64,000 nt of DNA from Mesorhizobium prunaredense (GTDB lineage Bacteria; Pseudomonadota; Alphaproteobacteria; Rhizobiales; Rhizobiaceae): positions 1 to 64,000 of the forward strand of contig NZ_FTPD01000008.1 of NCBI RefSeq assembly GCF_900156895.1, written 5' to 3'. Below, piece by piece: positions 1 to 10,070 of this stretch. The number at the start of each line of letters is the position of its first letter. The first letter of the stretch is position 1. A program made the position numbers and the translations under genes. The notes below the pieces were generated by a model. It saw only the letters and a program-made list of their open reading frames with translations. It had not been told where the DNA came from and made no database searches.

Positions 1-34
1 GACTCAATTCATCCCGCTCTAGGGGCCGGCGCAA

Positions 35-874
35 TCACACCGCGTTGGTCAGTCGCACGAATTCCTCGACGCTCAAGGTTTCCGCCCGCCGCGTCGGATC
101 GATGCCGGCGCGGCTGAGCAGGGCTTCGCCGCCGAGGCTCTTGACGCTCTGCCGCAGCATTTTGCGGCGCTGGCCGAAGGCCGCTTCGGTAACGCGGCCG
201 AGCTTCTTGACCTCGGCGGGCAGGGGATTTGCCCGCGGCACCAGATGCACCACCGACGACACCACTTTGGGCGGCGGCGTGAAGGCTTGCGGCGGCACGT
301 CGAAAACGATTTTTGCCTCCGTTCGCCAGCCTGCCAGCACGCCCAGCCGGCCATAGCCATCGCTGCCGGGGCGGGCGACGATGCGCTCGGCCACCTCGCG
401 CTGGAACATAAGCGTCATCGATGCGTAAAAGGGCGGCCACTCGGCGGCGGTCAGCCAGCGTATCAAAAGTTCGGTGCCGATATTGTAGGGCAGGTTGGCA
501 ACGATCCTCACAGGTCCATTGCCCCCATGTGCGCCTTCGGCAAGCGCTGCAAAATCCGTCTTCAACGCGTCGCCGGCAATGATTTCCAAACGGCCCGGAT
601 AGTGATCTGATACCTCCGCGAGCGCTGCCAGGCAGCGCTCGTCGCGCTCGATGGCGATGATCCGAGCTGCGCCGTGCGACAGCAGCGCCCGAGTCAGGCC
701 ACCCGGACCCGGACCGACTTCGATTACCGTGGCGTCCGTCAGGTCGCCGGCGGCACGCGCAACCTTGCCGGTAAGGTTGAGGTCGAGCAGGAAATTCTGG
801 CCGAGCGCCTTTTTCGCCTGCAACCCGTGGCGTTCGATCACCGCGCGTAACGGCGGCAGCCCGTCGGTGCTCAT
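35..874 (-). CDS. rsmA: 16S rRNA (adenine1518-N6/adenine1519-N6)-dimethyltransferase
   Basis: RsmA (KsgA) dimethylates two adjacent adenosines in the 3'-terminal helix of 16S rRNA with SAM, a late step of 30S assembly in the cytoplasm. The 279-residue product has the SAM-binding motif EVGPGPGG near residues 52-59 and the catalytic NLPYN motif near 127-131, followed by the usual C-terminal helical domain. The ATG at 874 (MSTDGLPP) was chosen over an in-frame ATG at 931, which would overlap pdxA and add residues absent from the family. It is the last gene of a minus-strand run lptF-lptG-lptD-surA-pdxA-rsmA, with 22 bases separating it from pdxA. The pdxA-rsmA pairing is conserved in many Proteobacteria. 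Confidence 0.96.
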   Translation of the reverse strand: MSTDGLPPLRAVIERHGLQAKKALGQNFLLDLNLTGKVARAAGDLTDATVIEVGPGPGGLTRALLSHGAARIIAIERDERCLAALAEVSDHYPGRLEIIAGDALKTDFAALAEGAHGGNGPVRIVANLPYNIGTELLIRWLTAAEWPPFYASMTLMFQREVAERIVARPGSDGYGRLGVLAGWRTEAKIVFDVPPQAFTPPPKVVSSVVHLVPRANPLPAEVKKLGRVTEAAFGQRRKMLRQSVKSLGGEALLSRAGIDPTRRAETLSVEEFVRLTNAV

Positions 875-896
875 GCGACCGCTCTCATGCAAAGCC

Positions 897-1925
897 TCAT
901 GCGGCAGCAGCCTTCGCCCCGATGTCGGCAAGCCTGCGGGCGAGCCTGAGCGCCGCGATCAGGCTGTCGGCCCGGGCTATGCCCTTGCCGGCGATATCGA
1001 AAGCGGTGCCGTGATCGGGTGAAGTGCGGATGAAGGGTAGGCCGAGCGTAACGTTGACCGCCTCGTCGAACGCCAGCGCCTTAGCCGGGATCAGCGCCTG
1101 ATCGTGATACATGCACAGCGCCACATCGTAGCCGGCTCGGGCGCGGGCGTGGAACAGCGTGTCGGCCGGCAGCGGCCCGAAAGCGTCGATGCCCTCCGCC
1201 CTCAGCCTTTCGATCGCCGGGCGGATGATGCGCTCGTCCTCGGCGCCCATCGCGCCGCCTTCGCCGGCATGCGGGTTGAGGCCGGCAACGGCAAGCCGCG
1301 GCTTGGCAATGCCGAAACGATATTCGAGGTCGGCGGCGGTGATGCGGGCGGTCGCGACGATCAAATCCGTCGTCAGCGCTTCCGGCACATCGCGCAGCGC
1401 AATGTGGATGGTGACCGGAACCGTGCGCAACTCGGGACCGGCAAGCATCATCACCGGCATTGCTTGTGTGCCGGTGTGGAGCGTCGCCAGATGCGCCAGA
1501 TACTCAGTGTGACCGGGAAAACGGAAGCCGGCATCGTAGAGCGGCTTCTTGGCGATCGGGCACGTAACGACCGCCGCTGCGCGACCGCCAAGGCAGTCGT
1601 CAACAGCACGGTCGATGGCCTCGACGATGCCGGCGGCGTTGGCCGGGTCCGCCCGGCCGGGGTCGTCGACGAAGCGGGCGGCAAGCGGCATGACGGGCAG
1701 GGCGCGCTCAAAGACGCGCTGCGCTTCGGCTGGCACTGTCTCCGTGATTGGCACATCGGCGCCGAGCAGGCGCGCCCGTGCGGCAATCAGCGCCGGATCG
1801 GCTATAAGATAGAAAGGCGGCACACCGGCGCTGTCGCGCGCCTGCCAGGCGGCAATGGCGATTTCCGGCCCAACGCCGGATGGATCACCGGCGCTCAGCG
1901 CCAGTGCTGCCTCTGGCGGCTTCAG
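897..1925 (-). CDS. pdxA: 4-hydroxythreonine-4-phosphate dehydrogenase
   Basis: PdxA oxidises 4-phosphohydroxy-L-threonine with NAD(P) in the DXP-dependent pyridoxal phosphate pathway. Recognisable family blocks are [12 protein letters not shown] at the N-terminus, the [10 protein letters not shown] metal/substrate loop, MYHDQ and [14 protein letters not shown] near the C-terminus, with metal-binding histidines in the last three. The reading frame is open far upstream to an ATG at 2456, but that part is only an antisense-like shadow inside the preceding gene. The family start falls where no ATG, GTG or TTG exists. The nearest plausible initiator is a CTG at 1925 that overlaps the upstream stop as CTGA, giving 342 residues, a normal length. 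The start is therefore uncertain, the function is not. Confidence 0.93.
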   Translation of the reverse strand: MKPPEAALALSAGDPSGVGPEIAIAAWQARDSAGVPPFYLIADPALIAARARLLGADVPITETVPAEAQRVFERALPVMPLAARFVDDPGRADPANAAGIVEAIDRAVDDCLGGRAAAVVTCPIAKKPLYDAGFRFPGHTEYLAHLATLHTGTQAMPVMMLAGPELRTVPVTIHIALRDVPEALTTDLIVATARITAADLEYRFGIAKPRLAVAGLNPHAGEGGAMGAEDERIIRPAIERLRAEGIDAFGPLPADTLFHARARAGYDVALCMYHDQALIPAKALAFDEAVNVTLGLPFIRTSPDHGTAFDIAGKGIARADSLIAALRLARRLADIGAKAAAA

Positions 1926-2845
1926 CGCTCGACGATGCGGGCTTTCTTCCGCAACTCCTCGACATATTTCGTGGAGAGCTCGTCGGCGTCCTTGCCACTC
2001 GTGCCTTCGCTCTGGAACACCATCTGGGCGGCCTTGTCGTCGGACACTTCGCGCGACGAGCAGATGCCGATGAACTCGACACCGCGGTCTGTTTCGCGCG
2101 TGGGGGTGGCGCCGCCGACCTTGGTGACCTTGATCTGGTCGGCCCAGTCCGGCGGCAATTGCGGCGCCAGTATCCGGCCGAGATCGCGCACCGTGACGTC
2201 GATCAGGCCCTTGGCAAATTCGCGCGAGGTGTTGCAGCCGTTGAAGCGGGCGCGCATGGCGTCGGCCTCGCGCTTGCGCTTGGACAGCGTCGCGCTGCGC
2301 TCGGCCGCCGGCACGACGAAAATGACCTGCTGCAGCATGTACTCCATGGCGGTCGGCTTGGCGCCGCCTTTGTCGAGCATGCGCCTGACAGCGTCCTGCT
2401 CGCTCAACGCGCCGCCGCTCTCTGAGCGATTGCGCGCGGTCAGCGCCTGGTTCCATGCCATCTGGGAGCGGATGAACTCCTTGAAATGCTCCTTGCCGAC
2501 GCCGGACTGCGCCATGACGCCATCGAGTTGCTTGAGCTGCATCTTGTTGGTGGTGGCAAAGCGCTGGTAGGCGGCGTCGACCTGGGCGTCGCTGATGCGG
2601 ATGCCGAGACGCTTGGCTTCGGCGACGCGCAGCGTCTGCTCGATCATTTCCTCGGCGGCATTGCCCTTCTTGCGCTGCAGGCGCAGGAAGGCAGCCCGAT
2701 GCTGGATGTCGCCAGTGGTGATCGGTACGTTGTTGACGACGTATTTGATCTGGCTGGCGAAAGCCGGCGGCGTCATCATGGTCATCGAGGCTGAGGTCGC
2801 CGCCACCAGCAGCGCGAACCCTGCCGAAAAGAGGTATTTCCTCAT
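1922..2845 (-). CDS. SurA-like periplasmic peptidyl-prolyl isomerase/chaperone
   Basis: This 307-residue protein begins with a signal peptide (basic MRKYLF, a hydrophobic stretch, cleavage near AFAS) and continues with a SurA N-terminal type domain ([13 protein letters not shown], then a helical chaperone region). A single degenerate parvulin-like region follows. It lies immediately downstream of lptD and upstream of pdxA, the place where surA sits in many Proteobacteria. SurA escorts outer-membrane proteins, LptD among them, so the operon groups a chaperone with its client. The ATG at 2845 gives the cleanest signal peptide. Another in-frame ATG lies at 2854. The C-terminus overlaps pdxA by 4 bases. 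Isomerase activity is not assured because the parvulin motif is weak. Confidence 0.85.
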   Translation of the reverse strand: MRKYLFSAGFALLVAATSASMTMMTPPAFASQIKYVVNNVPITTGDIQHRAAFLRLQRKKGNAAEEMIEQTLRVAEAKRLGIRISDAQVDAAYQRFATTNKMQLKQLDGVMAQSGVGKEHFKEFIRSQMAWNQALTARNRSESGGALSEQDAVRRMLDKGGAKPTAMEYMLQQVIFVVPAAERSATLSKRKREADAMRARFNGCNTSREFAKGLIDVTVRDLGRILAPQLPPDWADQIKVTKVGGATPTRETDRGVEFIGICSSREVSDDKAAQMVFQSEGTSGKDADELSTKYVEELRKKARIVER

Positions 2846-3058
2846 CGAAAGCATCCCAATCCTATCTCGGTTCCGGCCCAATTTTATCGCATTCTGAGGG
2901 AACTGGAACTCGTGCCTGCCCTATGCGGCGAAACGATGTCGTTAGCTGCGATGTGCGTCCACTTTGACGCACGACGCACGCTCAAACAGTTTGAATTTTT
3001 CGGGCTGGTGCGTTGGCCGGCCGCCCGTTCCGCCCGCCCGTTATTGGCCAGTGGTCTG

Positions 3059-5476
3059 CTACTGGACAGTGTTGAGGGAGCTCTGCGTCGAGCCGAAATC
3101 GCCGAGCGTGCGAAACGACAGGTTGAAACCGATATTCTGCGTCACTTCCCTAGTGCTCAGGTCGCGGGATTCCGAGAACGTCATCAAGTAGGTGAAGCAT
3201 GAATCACTGTAGGCAAAGCCGACCCCGTCCTTGACCAGGACGCTTTGCTCGAGATCGTAGGTGCCGGTACCGAAGACTCGCCAGTTCTCGGCAAGTTGCG
3301 CCGAGGCGCCGAGCGTGACCTCGTTACGATCGGTCGTAAAGCCATAGAGCGGCTGAGCCTGGATGAAGGCGTATTTGGCGCTGAACGAAATCGGCAGGCC
3401 GGAATAGGCTGCCTTCACCTCGGCGCGGCGAATCTCGAAGCTCTGCTCGTCGAAACGGCCGCTGACCGAGCCGGAAAGCCCGCTGGGGCTGTTGAAGCCG
3501 ACAAGGCCGACATAATCGGAGGTCTCGGTCTCCAGGCCCGATTCGGCGCCGACGTTGACCAGGTCCGGCGCAGCGAAGGAGTTCTGGCCGTCAAGCTGGT
3601 AGGATTGGCCGAACAGCGCGTTGGTGCTCCAGCCATTGTCATAGGCGCCGGAATAGCGCAGCCCGACATTGGCGCGCGTGCCGCCTTCCAAGCGGTCGTA
3701 ACCGGAGAATTTGTCGCGCTCGAACAATGTCGTGGCGTCAAAGACGAAGCTCTGCGCGTCCTCGTTGGGGACAGCGAGGCCGCCGACATATTGCTCGTTC
3801 GGACGCACGAACACCTGCGCCATCGGCTCGAAGATGTGGCTGGTACTGGTCGACGAGAACAGCACCGGCCAACGCATTTCCAGCCCGGCGGTCGCCATGA
3901 AGCGGGCGAGCGACGATCGCATATCGTCGTCGACGCCGAGGTTGGACGCCATCTGATTGATGGCATTGAGCGATCCCGAAGAGGCATTGAGATAGCCTGC
4001 GTCGCCGCGCAGCGCCAGCAGCGGCGTCAGCAGCAGCCCACCATCGGTGGTGAAGGTGCGCTTCCATTCCGCTTCGGCGGTGAGACGGCCCGACTGGCCC
4101 TCGATGCCGCGGACTCTGTTGACGGACGCATTGTTGTTCGGATCGGCAAGGACCGTATCCAGCTTGTCGCGGCTGATGGTCTGGGCGTTGACATTGAACG
4201 ACAACTGCCCGCCGCCCACCGCCATGTCGGGGATGTAGGCGTAATCGAGCGAGGGCAGCACCCAGGGCTGCTTGCCGGCAAGTGCGGTCGGATCGTCAGG
4301 GAGTGTCTCTTCCTGGACCTCGAAGCGCATGGCGCGCACGTCGAAATAGTTGCGGCCGTTCAGGCCGGTCAGGTAGATCGAGGAGCGATGCACGCTGTCG
4401 TTGAAGTTCTCGATGGCGTAGGTGCGTGAGAAGTTCTTGTCGGTCTGCAACAGGACATCCCAGCCGAAGTCCCAGCGCGAATTGATAGCGAACTGGCCCT
4501 TGGTGCCCATCATGCCACGAAACTTGTTCGGGTCGCCGGCCGGACCGGAATCGACGTTGTGCCCGTCGCTGTTGATGAACTCGTCGGGATCTACTTGCCG
4601 GATGCCGGCGATCTTCAGGCTGTACTGGCCGTTGTTGAAGCGCTGGCGCCACTCGGCTTCGCCGAGGAAGCCCTGCTTGGTATAGCCGCTGCCGGTGACG
4701 GTGAGATCGTAAGTTGGTGAGAGCGCGAAATAATAGGGAACTTTGACGCCGATGCCGAGATCGCTCTCGTAGGTGATGCCGGGGATCAGGAAGCCGCTCT
4801 TGCGCTTGACGGTCGGGTCGGCAATCTCGAAGGCCGGCAGATAGGCGAGCGGAAAGCCGAAGAACTCGAAATTCGAATTCTCGAAGCGAACCGTCTTCTT
4901 TTCGCCGTTCCAGATGATCTTTCTGGCCTTGATGCGCCAGGTAGGCGCTTTGTCCGGCTGGTCCTCGCACGGCTCGCACGCCGTGTAGACGCCGTTGTGG
5001 AACGTCGTCAGCACGCCGCCCATGCGTTCCGCGCTTTCGGCGGCGAAATAGGCCTTGTCGACGGTTTCGACACGCAGCGCGTTGACGAAGCCGTCGGCGA
5101 AATCGTCGGTGATATCGACATGCTGCGAATAGATCTTGGTGCCGTCGCTGTTGATGACCTCGACATTGCCGCTGGCGACGAGCCGCTTGGTGTTGCGATT
5201 GTATTCCACCCGCTGGGCGACGAGGCGGTTGCCGCCATAATCGATCTGCACGCCGCCGACGGCCGTTACGGTCTGGTTGTCATTGTCATAGACCAGCGTA
5301 TCCGCCGCCAGCAGCATTTGCGAACCGGCGGGAACGTCGGCTGCCATGCCGCTGATATCCTGGGCAAAAGCCGGGATACTCGGAACGACGCAAGCGAGCA
5401 GGCACGCCAAGGCGCTCGCCCCATAGAGGCGCGCCGAATCGGCCTGCCTATGGATGCGCAAAACCGCCCCCCTCAC
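3059..5476 (-). CDS. lptD: LPS-assembly outer membrane protein LptD
   Basis: LptD is the outer-membrane beta-barrel translocon that, with LptE, inserts lipopolysaccharide into the outer leaflet. The 805-residue product has an N-terminal signal sequence ending near AFAQD, an OstA/LptA-like jellyroll domain (LAADTLVYDNDNQTV, VEYNRNTKRLVASG) and a long barrel domain rich in alternating aromatic strands. Two cysteines in a CEPC motif lie at about residues 167 and 170 and one more near the C-terminus, candidates for the disulfides known in the family. The start is a GTG at 5476 whose G is shared with the TAG stop of lptG, which argues for translational coupling. An ATG at 5542 would intrude into lptG. 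Confidence 0.95.
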   Translation of the reverse strand: MRGAVLRIHRQADSARLYGASALACLLACVVPSIPAFAQDISGMAADVPAGSQMLLAADTLVYDNDNQTVTAVGGVQIDYGGNRLVAQRVEYNRNTKRLVASGNVEVINSDGTKIYSQHVDITDDFADGFVNALRVETVDKAYFAAESAERMGGVLTTFHNGVYTACEPCEDQPDKAPTWRIKARKIIWNGEKKTVRFENSNFEFFGFPLAYLPAFEIADPTVKRKSGFLIPGITYESDLGIGVKVPYYFALSPTYDLTVTGSGYTKQGFLGEAEWRQRFNNGQYSLKIAGIRQVDPDEFINSDGHNVDSGPAGDPNKFRGMMGTKGQFAINSRWDFGWDVLLQTDKNFSRTYAIENFNDSVHRSSIYLTGLNGRNYFDVRAMRFEVQEETLPDDPTALAGKQPWVLPSLDYAYIPDMAVGGGQLSFNVNAQTISRDKLDTVLADPNNNASVNRVRGIEGQSGRLTAEAEWKRTFTTDGGLLLTPLLALRGDAGYLNASSGSLNAINQMASNLGVDDDMRSSLARFMATAGLEMRWPVLFSSTSTSHIFEPMAQVFVRPNEQYVGGLAVPNEDAQSFVFDATTLFERDKFSGYDRLEGGTRANVGLRYSGAYDNGWSTNALFGQSYQLDGQNSFAAPDLVNVGAESGLETETSDYVGLVGFNSPSGLSGSVSGRFDEQSFEIRRAEVKAAYSGLPISFSAKYAFIQAQPLYGFTTDRNEVTLGASAQLAENWRVFGTGTYDLEQSVLVKDGVGFAYSDSCFTYLMTFSESRDLSTREVTQNIGFNLSFRTLGDFGSTQSSLNTVQ

Positions 5477-6558
5477 TAGCCGTCTTCCTTGTACAGCAAG
5501 AAAGTCACCCCGAAGAACATAGCCACGACAACCGGAACCCATGCAGCCACGACTGTGGGTACGAATCCCGCCACGCCGAATGCCTTGACCAGCACTGTCA
5601 CGACATAAAGCAGAAACCCGGCCAGGACGCCACCCAGAATCATCGTCGCTGATTGTCCCATCCTCGCAAATCGCATCGACACCGTTGCGGCGATCAAAGT
5701 CATGGCGACGAGAAGGAATGGCAGCGCTACTAATGAATCAAACTGCATGGCAAAGGCATTTGCCTTGAGGCCGAAGGAGCGGGCAACCTCGATCTTGCCG
5801 GGCAGATCGTAGAACGGGATGGTTTCCGGGCGCGCCAGCCGCTCTTGCACGAACTCGGGCTTGAGATCGGTCGGTATGCGGTCGGTTGCTACCGATTGGA
5901 TGTTGCCGTCCCGGAACACCTTGACGTTCTGCAGTTCCCAGTAGCCATCCCGCAAATAGGCGTGCGCTGCGTCCTTGCGTTCGACGATGTCGCCTTGCGG
6001 GTTGAGGACGAAGAAGGCGGCGTCGGCCATCTCCAGGCCCTGATTGAGGATGGCGCGCGCGCCGATGATGGTATCGCCGGAACTGGTTTTCTGCCGGATC
6101 CAGGGCTCGGCGTCAGCCGAGACAGTGTTCGACTTGCCGGAGCGGAGCTGGGTTTCCATTTTTTCGGACCAGGAAAACGCATACGCTGCCATCGGATTGA
6201 TGACGCCGACCGACAACACCCCGAACAGCAGCGCCCCGATGCAGCACGGCAGCAGAAATTGCCATGCGGATACGCCGGCGGAACGCGCGATGACCAGTTC
6301 ATACCTGCGATTGAGCGAGACCAGCGTCGCCATTGCCGAGAACAGGCCGACGAACGGCACCGTCTGCAGCATGATCATCGGCATTCGCAACCCTGAAATG
6401 GCAAACGCCGTGCCGTAGGTAAAACCCGGCAAGCCGGTCGTGCGGCCGGAAAGCTCGGTGAAGTCGATCAGGAACACAAGCGCCAGGAGGCCGACGAAGA
6501 ACCAGATGGTGATCGTCACGTAGCGGAAGAAGAAGTATCTGCCCAGAGTCCAGCCCAT
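5476..6558 (-). CDS. lptG: LPS export ABC transporter permease LptG
   Basis: LptG is one of the two permeases of the LptB2FG complex that extracts LPS from the inner membrane. The 360-residue protein has the YjgP/YjgQ layout: an N-terminal membrane helix starting at MGWTLGRYFFFRY, two more helices with conserved polar residues, a periplasmic beta-jellyroll of roughly residues 120-270 and three C-terminal helices. It follows lptF by 16 bases and overlaps the lptD start by one base, so LPS transport genes are expressed together. LptF and LptG are distinguished here by order and similarity only. Their paralogy makes swapped names possible but unlikely. Confidence 0.94.
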   Translation of the reverse strand: MGWTLGRYFFFRYVTITIWFFVGLLALVFLIDFTELSGRTTGLPGFTYGTAFAISGLRMPMIMLQTVPFVGLFSAMATLVSLNRRYELVIARSAGVSAWQFLLPCCIGALLFGVLSVGVINPMAAYAFSWSEKMETQLRSGKSNTVSADAEPWIRQKTSSGDTIIGARAILNQGLEMADAAFFVLNPQGDIVERKDAAHAYLRDGYWELQNVKVFRDGNIQSVATDRIPTDLKPEFVQERLARPETIPFYDLPGKIEVARSFGLKANAFAMQFDSLVALPFLLVAMTLIAATVSMRFARMGQSATMILGGVLAGFLLYVVTVLVKAFGVAGFVPTVVAAWVPVVVAMFFGVTFLLYKEDG

Positions 6559-6574
6559 TAGCGTGTCCAGCCCA

Positions 6575-7777
6575 TCAGCCGGCCCCTTGGCCAGAAGCGC
6601 CGCGCCTGGCGAAGCGGAGCTTCAGGGCGCTCCAGCCGTCACCGAAGCGGCCGGCGAAATTCGTCATCCAGTCGGCCCAGGCGACCGGCAGCTCCATGGT
6701 CCGGTTGGAGACGATGAACCATGTCGCGACTGCGGACGCCACGATAGGAACGCCGTAGACCATATAGGCGTATTGCGGAATGTTGTCGGCCTTCCCAGCG
6801 GCAAAGAAACCGAGCCAGCGCACGAAAAGGGCAATCGCGATAGACGTGATCAGCGGATGAATGCGCGCCTCGCGATGGGAGCGCGCGTCTCCCGCGACCG
6901 CAAGTGCGATCAGCGCGAAAACGAGTGAATAGGACCATTCGGAGAAACGCTGGTGGACCTCGGCCAGGTACTTGTTCGGCCTTTTCTGGAACATCTTGTC
7001 GTTCGCACTGGGATTGAGCAGGTACTGTGTCGTCCGGTCCTTCGGCAAGAGCAATACCTCCGATGAGGCCGACATGAAGGCCGACAGGTCGAAGGCATAG
7101 GAGGTGAACCGGATGACCGAAAGATCGCCGGCCAGCGTTTTGCGATGGATGACGCCGTCGTTCATCATCAGCACCCTCTCGTCGCCGCTTTCGATGATGG
7201 CGCCGCTCTTGGCGTAGTAGATGAGGTTGACGCCTTCTTCGCGTGAATCGGCGACAAAAATACCGCCAAGGCGGTTGTCCGGAAGCCGCTCGCCGATCTG
7301 CAGGAACAGGCCGTCGTCGATCTTGCGGAAGGTGCCTTCCTGGATGATGAGCGACAGAAGATCGGCGCGCGACGACGCCACCAGCTCGCGGTTTTTCTGT
7401 CGTGCATAGGGGTCGACGCCGTTGTCGACGGCGAACGAAAATACACTGGCCGCCAGCGCCAAGAGCATGATCGGCCTGACGATGGTCCAGCGCGAAGCGC
7501 CTGCGGCGTTCAAGACGGCAAGCTCAGAATCGGAATTCATCGCGCTCAGTGTCTGCGCGACCGCGACCACCAGGGCGAAGGGCACGACGATCGGGACGAT
7601 CGACGGAATGATCAGCGCAGCGACCTCGAAGAAGGTCAGCGCCGACTGCCCGCTGTCGGTCACGAGATCGATGCGGGCGAGCACCTGCGTCGTCCACACG
7701 ATCGCCAGCGTCCAGATGAGCGCTGCGAGGAAGACCGCCAACGCACGACGCATGATGTAGCGTTCAACGACCTTCAT
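6575..7777 (-). CDS. lptF: LPS export ABC transporter permease LptF
   Basis: LptF pairs with LptG in the inner-membrane LPS extraction complex. The 400-residue product starts MKVVERYIMRRALAVF, which is typical of the family, with three N-terminal membrane helices, a large periplasmic domain (about residues 130-270) and three C-terminal helices containing a VYGVPIVAS segment. It is the first gene of the minus-strand lpt-surA-pdxA-rsmA operon, so the operon promoter should lie in the 7778-8116 gap. The C-terminal 40 residues after the last helix are basic and cytosolic. The partner ATPase LptB is not in this window. Confidence 0.94.
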   Translation of the reverse strand: MKVVERYIMRRALAVFLAALIWTLAIVWTTQVLARIDLVTDSGQSALTFFEVAALIIPSIVPIVVPFALVVAVAQTLSAMNSDSELAVLNAAGASRWTIVRPIMLLALAASVFSFAVDNGVDPYARQKNRELVASSRADLLSLIIQEGTFRKIDDGLFLQIGERLPDNRLGGIFVADSREEGVNLIYYAKSGAIIESGDERVLMMNDGVIHRKTLAGDLSVIRFTSYAFDLSAFMSASSEVLLLPKDRTTQYLLNPSANDKMFQKRPNKYLAEVHQRFSEWSYSLVFALIALAVAGDARSHREARIHPLITSIAIALFVRWLGFFAAGKADNIPQYAYMVYGVPIVASAVATWFIVSNRTMELPVAWADWMTNFAGRFGDGWSALKLRFARRGASGQGAG

Positions 7778-8116
7778 GAAGGCTTTTCTCGATTTTGCCG
7801 AACGGCATCATGCCTCCAGACAAGGTAGTCGCCCGGCGACGCCTGCACAACCGGTCCGCTGGCGGTTCGATCTGGTTCCCGTCCCACATCGTTGTTTCCG
7901 GTGGCCGGAGTGTCGGCGGCATTGGATAAGAAAGGGCGAACATCAATGGTTAACAACTGGTTGCGGCAGTAAAGCGGGGCCGTGCCGCGACGAATCGCCA
8001 TCGATTCCATCTGCCATATGGGATCGGATTCCGGCAAAGTCTTGCCAAATGCCGGAAAACGACCAAATGTCGCGCCGGTCACTGACATGGCCGCCGTGGC
8101 TGCGACAGGTACAGGC
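7778..8116. other. Intergenic region upstream of lptF
   Basis: This 339-base gap separates the lptF start from a decayed gene on the other strand. It probably carries the promoter of the lpt operon. Open frames here on both strands have no recognisable protein content and no good ribosome binding sites. I see no RNA gene or strong hairpin. Confidence 0.5.
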
Positions 8117-8438
8117 ATGAAAGCGGAAGTGACAGAATTGCGCAGCCAAACCGGCCAGGAATCGGTTTTTCACGCCGCGATCGTGGCGGGCGTGCCGAGG
8201 CTTGTCCTGGAAAAACCGGCTTGCCGAACCGTGGTATCGGCGGCACCAGCGCCTGCATCTCAACTCGCATCGCGATCTCTCGACACCGCCTGGCGTCGAC
8301 TATCCCGCAGGCACTCCCGAGACCGAATTGCCCGGCCTGTGGTTTACCGGCATGCGCCCAAGCATTCGCGGTTGCTTCGCCAAAGCCAGAATTCAGGCCA
8401 ACACAATCACGCAGCAGATCGCCAGGCAGGGGCGATGA
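8117..8438 (+). pseudogene. Decayed flavin-containing monooxygenase remnant
   Basis: Two reading frames together resemble the ends of a flavin-containing monooxygenase. In one frame (from the ATG at 8117) the segment AAIVAGVPRLVLEK matches the FAD-domain beta strand with its acidic end. A frame change near 8205 then gives AEPWYRRHQRLHLNSHRDLS and PGVDYPAGTP, the family's substrate/FAD loop. That frame runs straight into LPGLWFTGMRPSI and FAKARIQANTI, which resemble the extreme C-terminus. The GxGxxG motif is destroyed and several hundred central codons are missing. The remnant ends with a stop at 8438. It is judged non-functional. Assignment rests on motif recognition only. Confidence 0.7.
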
Positions 8439-8539
8439 TTGAAAATGGGGGTGGTGCTTCCGGTCGGAAACAGCCAAATATCTAGTTTCGTCAAGGCACT
8501 CTCCCGAAAACCCAACGCCCTTCCCGAAAGCAGGACATG

Positions 8540-10051
8540 ATGACTTCGAGACCTTCGATCGCCTTTGCCAGGTTCGCAGTGCCCAAAAAAGGCAGCGTCT
8601 TCGTGCTGGCGGCCAACGATGGCGGTCTCGGCGACGCGGCAAAGGCTTGCGATCCGGCAAAGACCCTGGAGCGGGCGTTTCCGGTGGCCGACTTTTCCGG
8701 CAAGTTCGCCGGCCTGGTCGAAGTGCTGGCGCCCGAGGGCACGTCGCTCGACCGGCTGGTGGCGGTCGGCGCCGGCAAGGTCTCGGGGCTCGACGACTAT
8801 GCCTGGCTCAAGCTTGGCGGCACCATCGCTGCATCCTTGCGCAAGGCGACGGAGGTGGCGGTCATGCTCGATTTGCCGGGTGCTGACGTCGGCGGCAGGC
8901 AAGCGGCAAAGCTTGCCGCGGGCATTCTTCTGCGCAGCTATGCTTTCGACAAGTACAAGACGAAAAAGGACAATGGCGACGGCCAGCGCGACGGCAACAA
9001 GGCCGAGCCCAAAAAGCCGGTTAAGGTGACCATCCACACCGCCGATCCGGCGGCGGCGAAAAAGGCCTTCGCCGACGAGGTGGCGGTGATCGACGGCGTG
9101 CTCCTGGCGCGCGATCTGGTCAACGAACCGGCCAATATACTGGGGCCGGTGGAATTCGCCGCCCGCGTCAACGAACTGGAGGCGCTCGGCGTCGCGGTCG
9201 AGATCCTGGTCGAGAAGGACATGAAGAAGCTCGGCATGGGCGCGCTACTCGGCGTCGCGCAAGGCTCGCCGCGTGGGGCGCGCCTGGCCGTCATGCGATG
9301 GAACGGCGGCAAGGCCAAGGACAGCCCGATTGCTTTCGTCGGCAAAGGCGTCACTTTCGACACCGGCGGCAACTCGATAAAGACGGCCTCCGGCATGGAG
9401 GACATGAAGGGCGACATGGGCGGCGCGGCCGCGGTGACCGGGCTGATGCACGCGCTGGCCGCGCGCAAGGCCAAGGCCAATGTCGTCGGCATCATCGGGC
9501 TGGTGGAAAATGCCGTCGACGGCCATGCGCAGCGCCCCGGCGACATCGTCACTTCGATGTCGGGCCAGACCATCGAGGTGCTCAACACCGACGCCGAAGG
9601 CCGCCTCGTCCTGGCCGATGCGCTGTGGTACTGCAGCGATCGCTTCCAGCCGAAATTCATGGTCAATCTGGCGACGCTGACCGGCGCCACCATGGTCGCG
9701 CTCGGCCAGCACTATGCCGGGCTGTTCTCCAACAATGACGAATTGGCGAACCGGCTGACGAGCGCCGGGCAGGCGACGCAGGAACGAGTGTGGCGGATGC
9801 CGCTCGGCACCGAATACGACAAGCTGATCGATTCGAAAAATGCCGACATGAAGAATATCGGCGGCCGCTATGGCGGCGCCATCATCGCGGCGCAGTTCCT
9901 GCAGCGCTTCGTTAGGGATACACCCTGGGCGCATCTCGACATCGCCGGCACCGCAATGGGCGCGCCGTCCAGCGAGATCAACCAGTCATGGGCCTCCGGC
10001 TTCGGCGTCAGGCTGCTCGACCGGCTGGTGCGCGACAACTACGAGGAGTGA
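8540..10051 (+). CDS. pepA: Leucyl aminopeptidase (M17 family)
   Basis: PepA removes N-terminal residues, preferentially leucine, from peptides in the cytoplasm; in some bacteria it also binds DNA. The protein has an N-terminal macro-like domain and a C-terminal catalytic domain with the two-metal signature. [11 protein letters not shown] (Lys and Asp ligands near 270 and 275), KGDMGGAAA (Asp near 293) and the hallmark NTDAEGRL (about 350-357) are all present. Two ATGs are adjacent, at 8537 and 8540. The second has better spacing from an AGGA element at 8532. It is followed after 19 bases by holC, an arrangement common in Alphaproteobacteria. Confidence 0.96.
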   Translation: MTSRPSIAFARFAVPKKGSVFVLAANDGGLGDAAKACDPAKTLERAFPVADFSGKFAGLVEVLAPEGTSLDRLVAVGAGKVSGLDDYAWLKLGGTIAASLRKATEVAVMLDLPGADVGGRQAAKLAAGILLRSYAFDKYKTKKDNGDGQRDGNKAEPKKPVKVTIHTADPAAAKKAFADEVAVIDGVLLARDLVNEPANILGPVEFAARVNELEALGVAVEILVEKDMKKLGMGALLGVAQGSPRGARLAVMRWNGGKAKDSPIAFVGKGVTFDTGGNSIKTASGMEDMKGDMGGAAAVTGLMHALAARKAKANVVGIIGLVENAVDGHAQRPGDIVTSMSGQTIEVLNTDAEGRLVLADALWYCSDRFQPKFMVNLATLTGATMVALGQHYAGLFSNNDELANRLTSAGQATQERVWRMPLGTEYDKLIDSKNADMKNIGGRYGGAIIAAQFLQRFVRDTPWAHLDIAGTAMGAPSSEINQSWASGFGVRLLDRLVRDNYEE

Positions 10052-10070
10052 GGCCTTTCAAGGCGCGATC

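Noticed and set aside
1104..2570. A 488-codon plus-strand frame opposite pdxA and surA-like
   Set aside because: Shadow of GC-rich codons with no family content.
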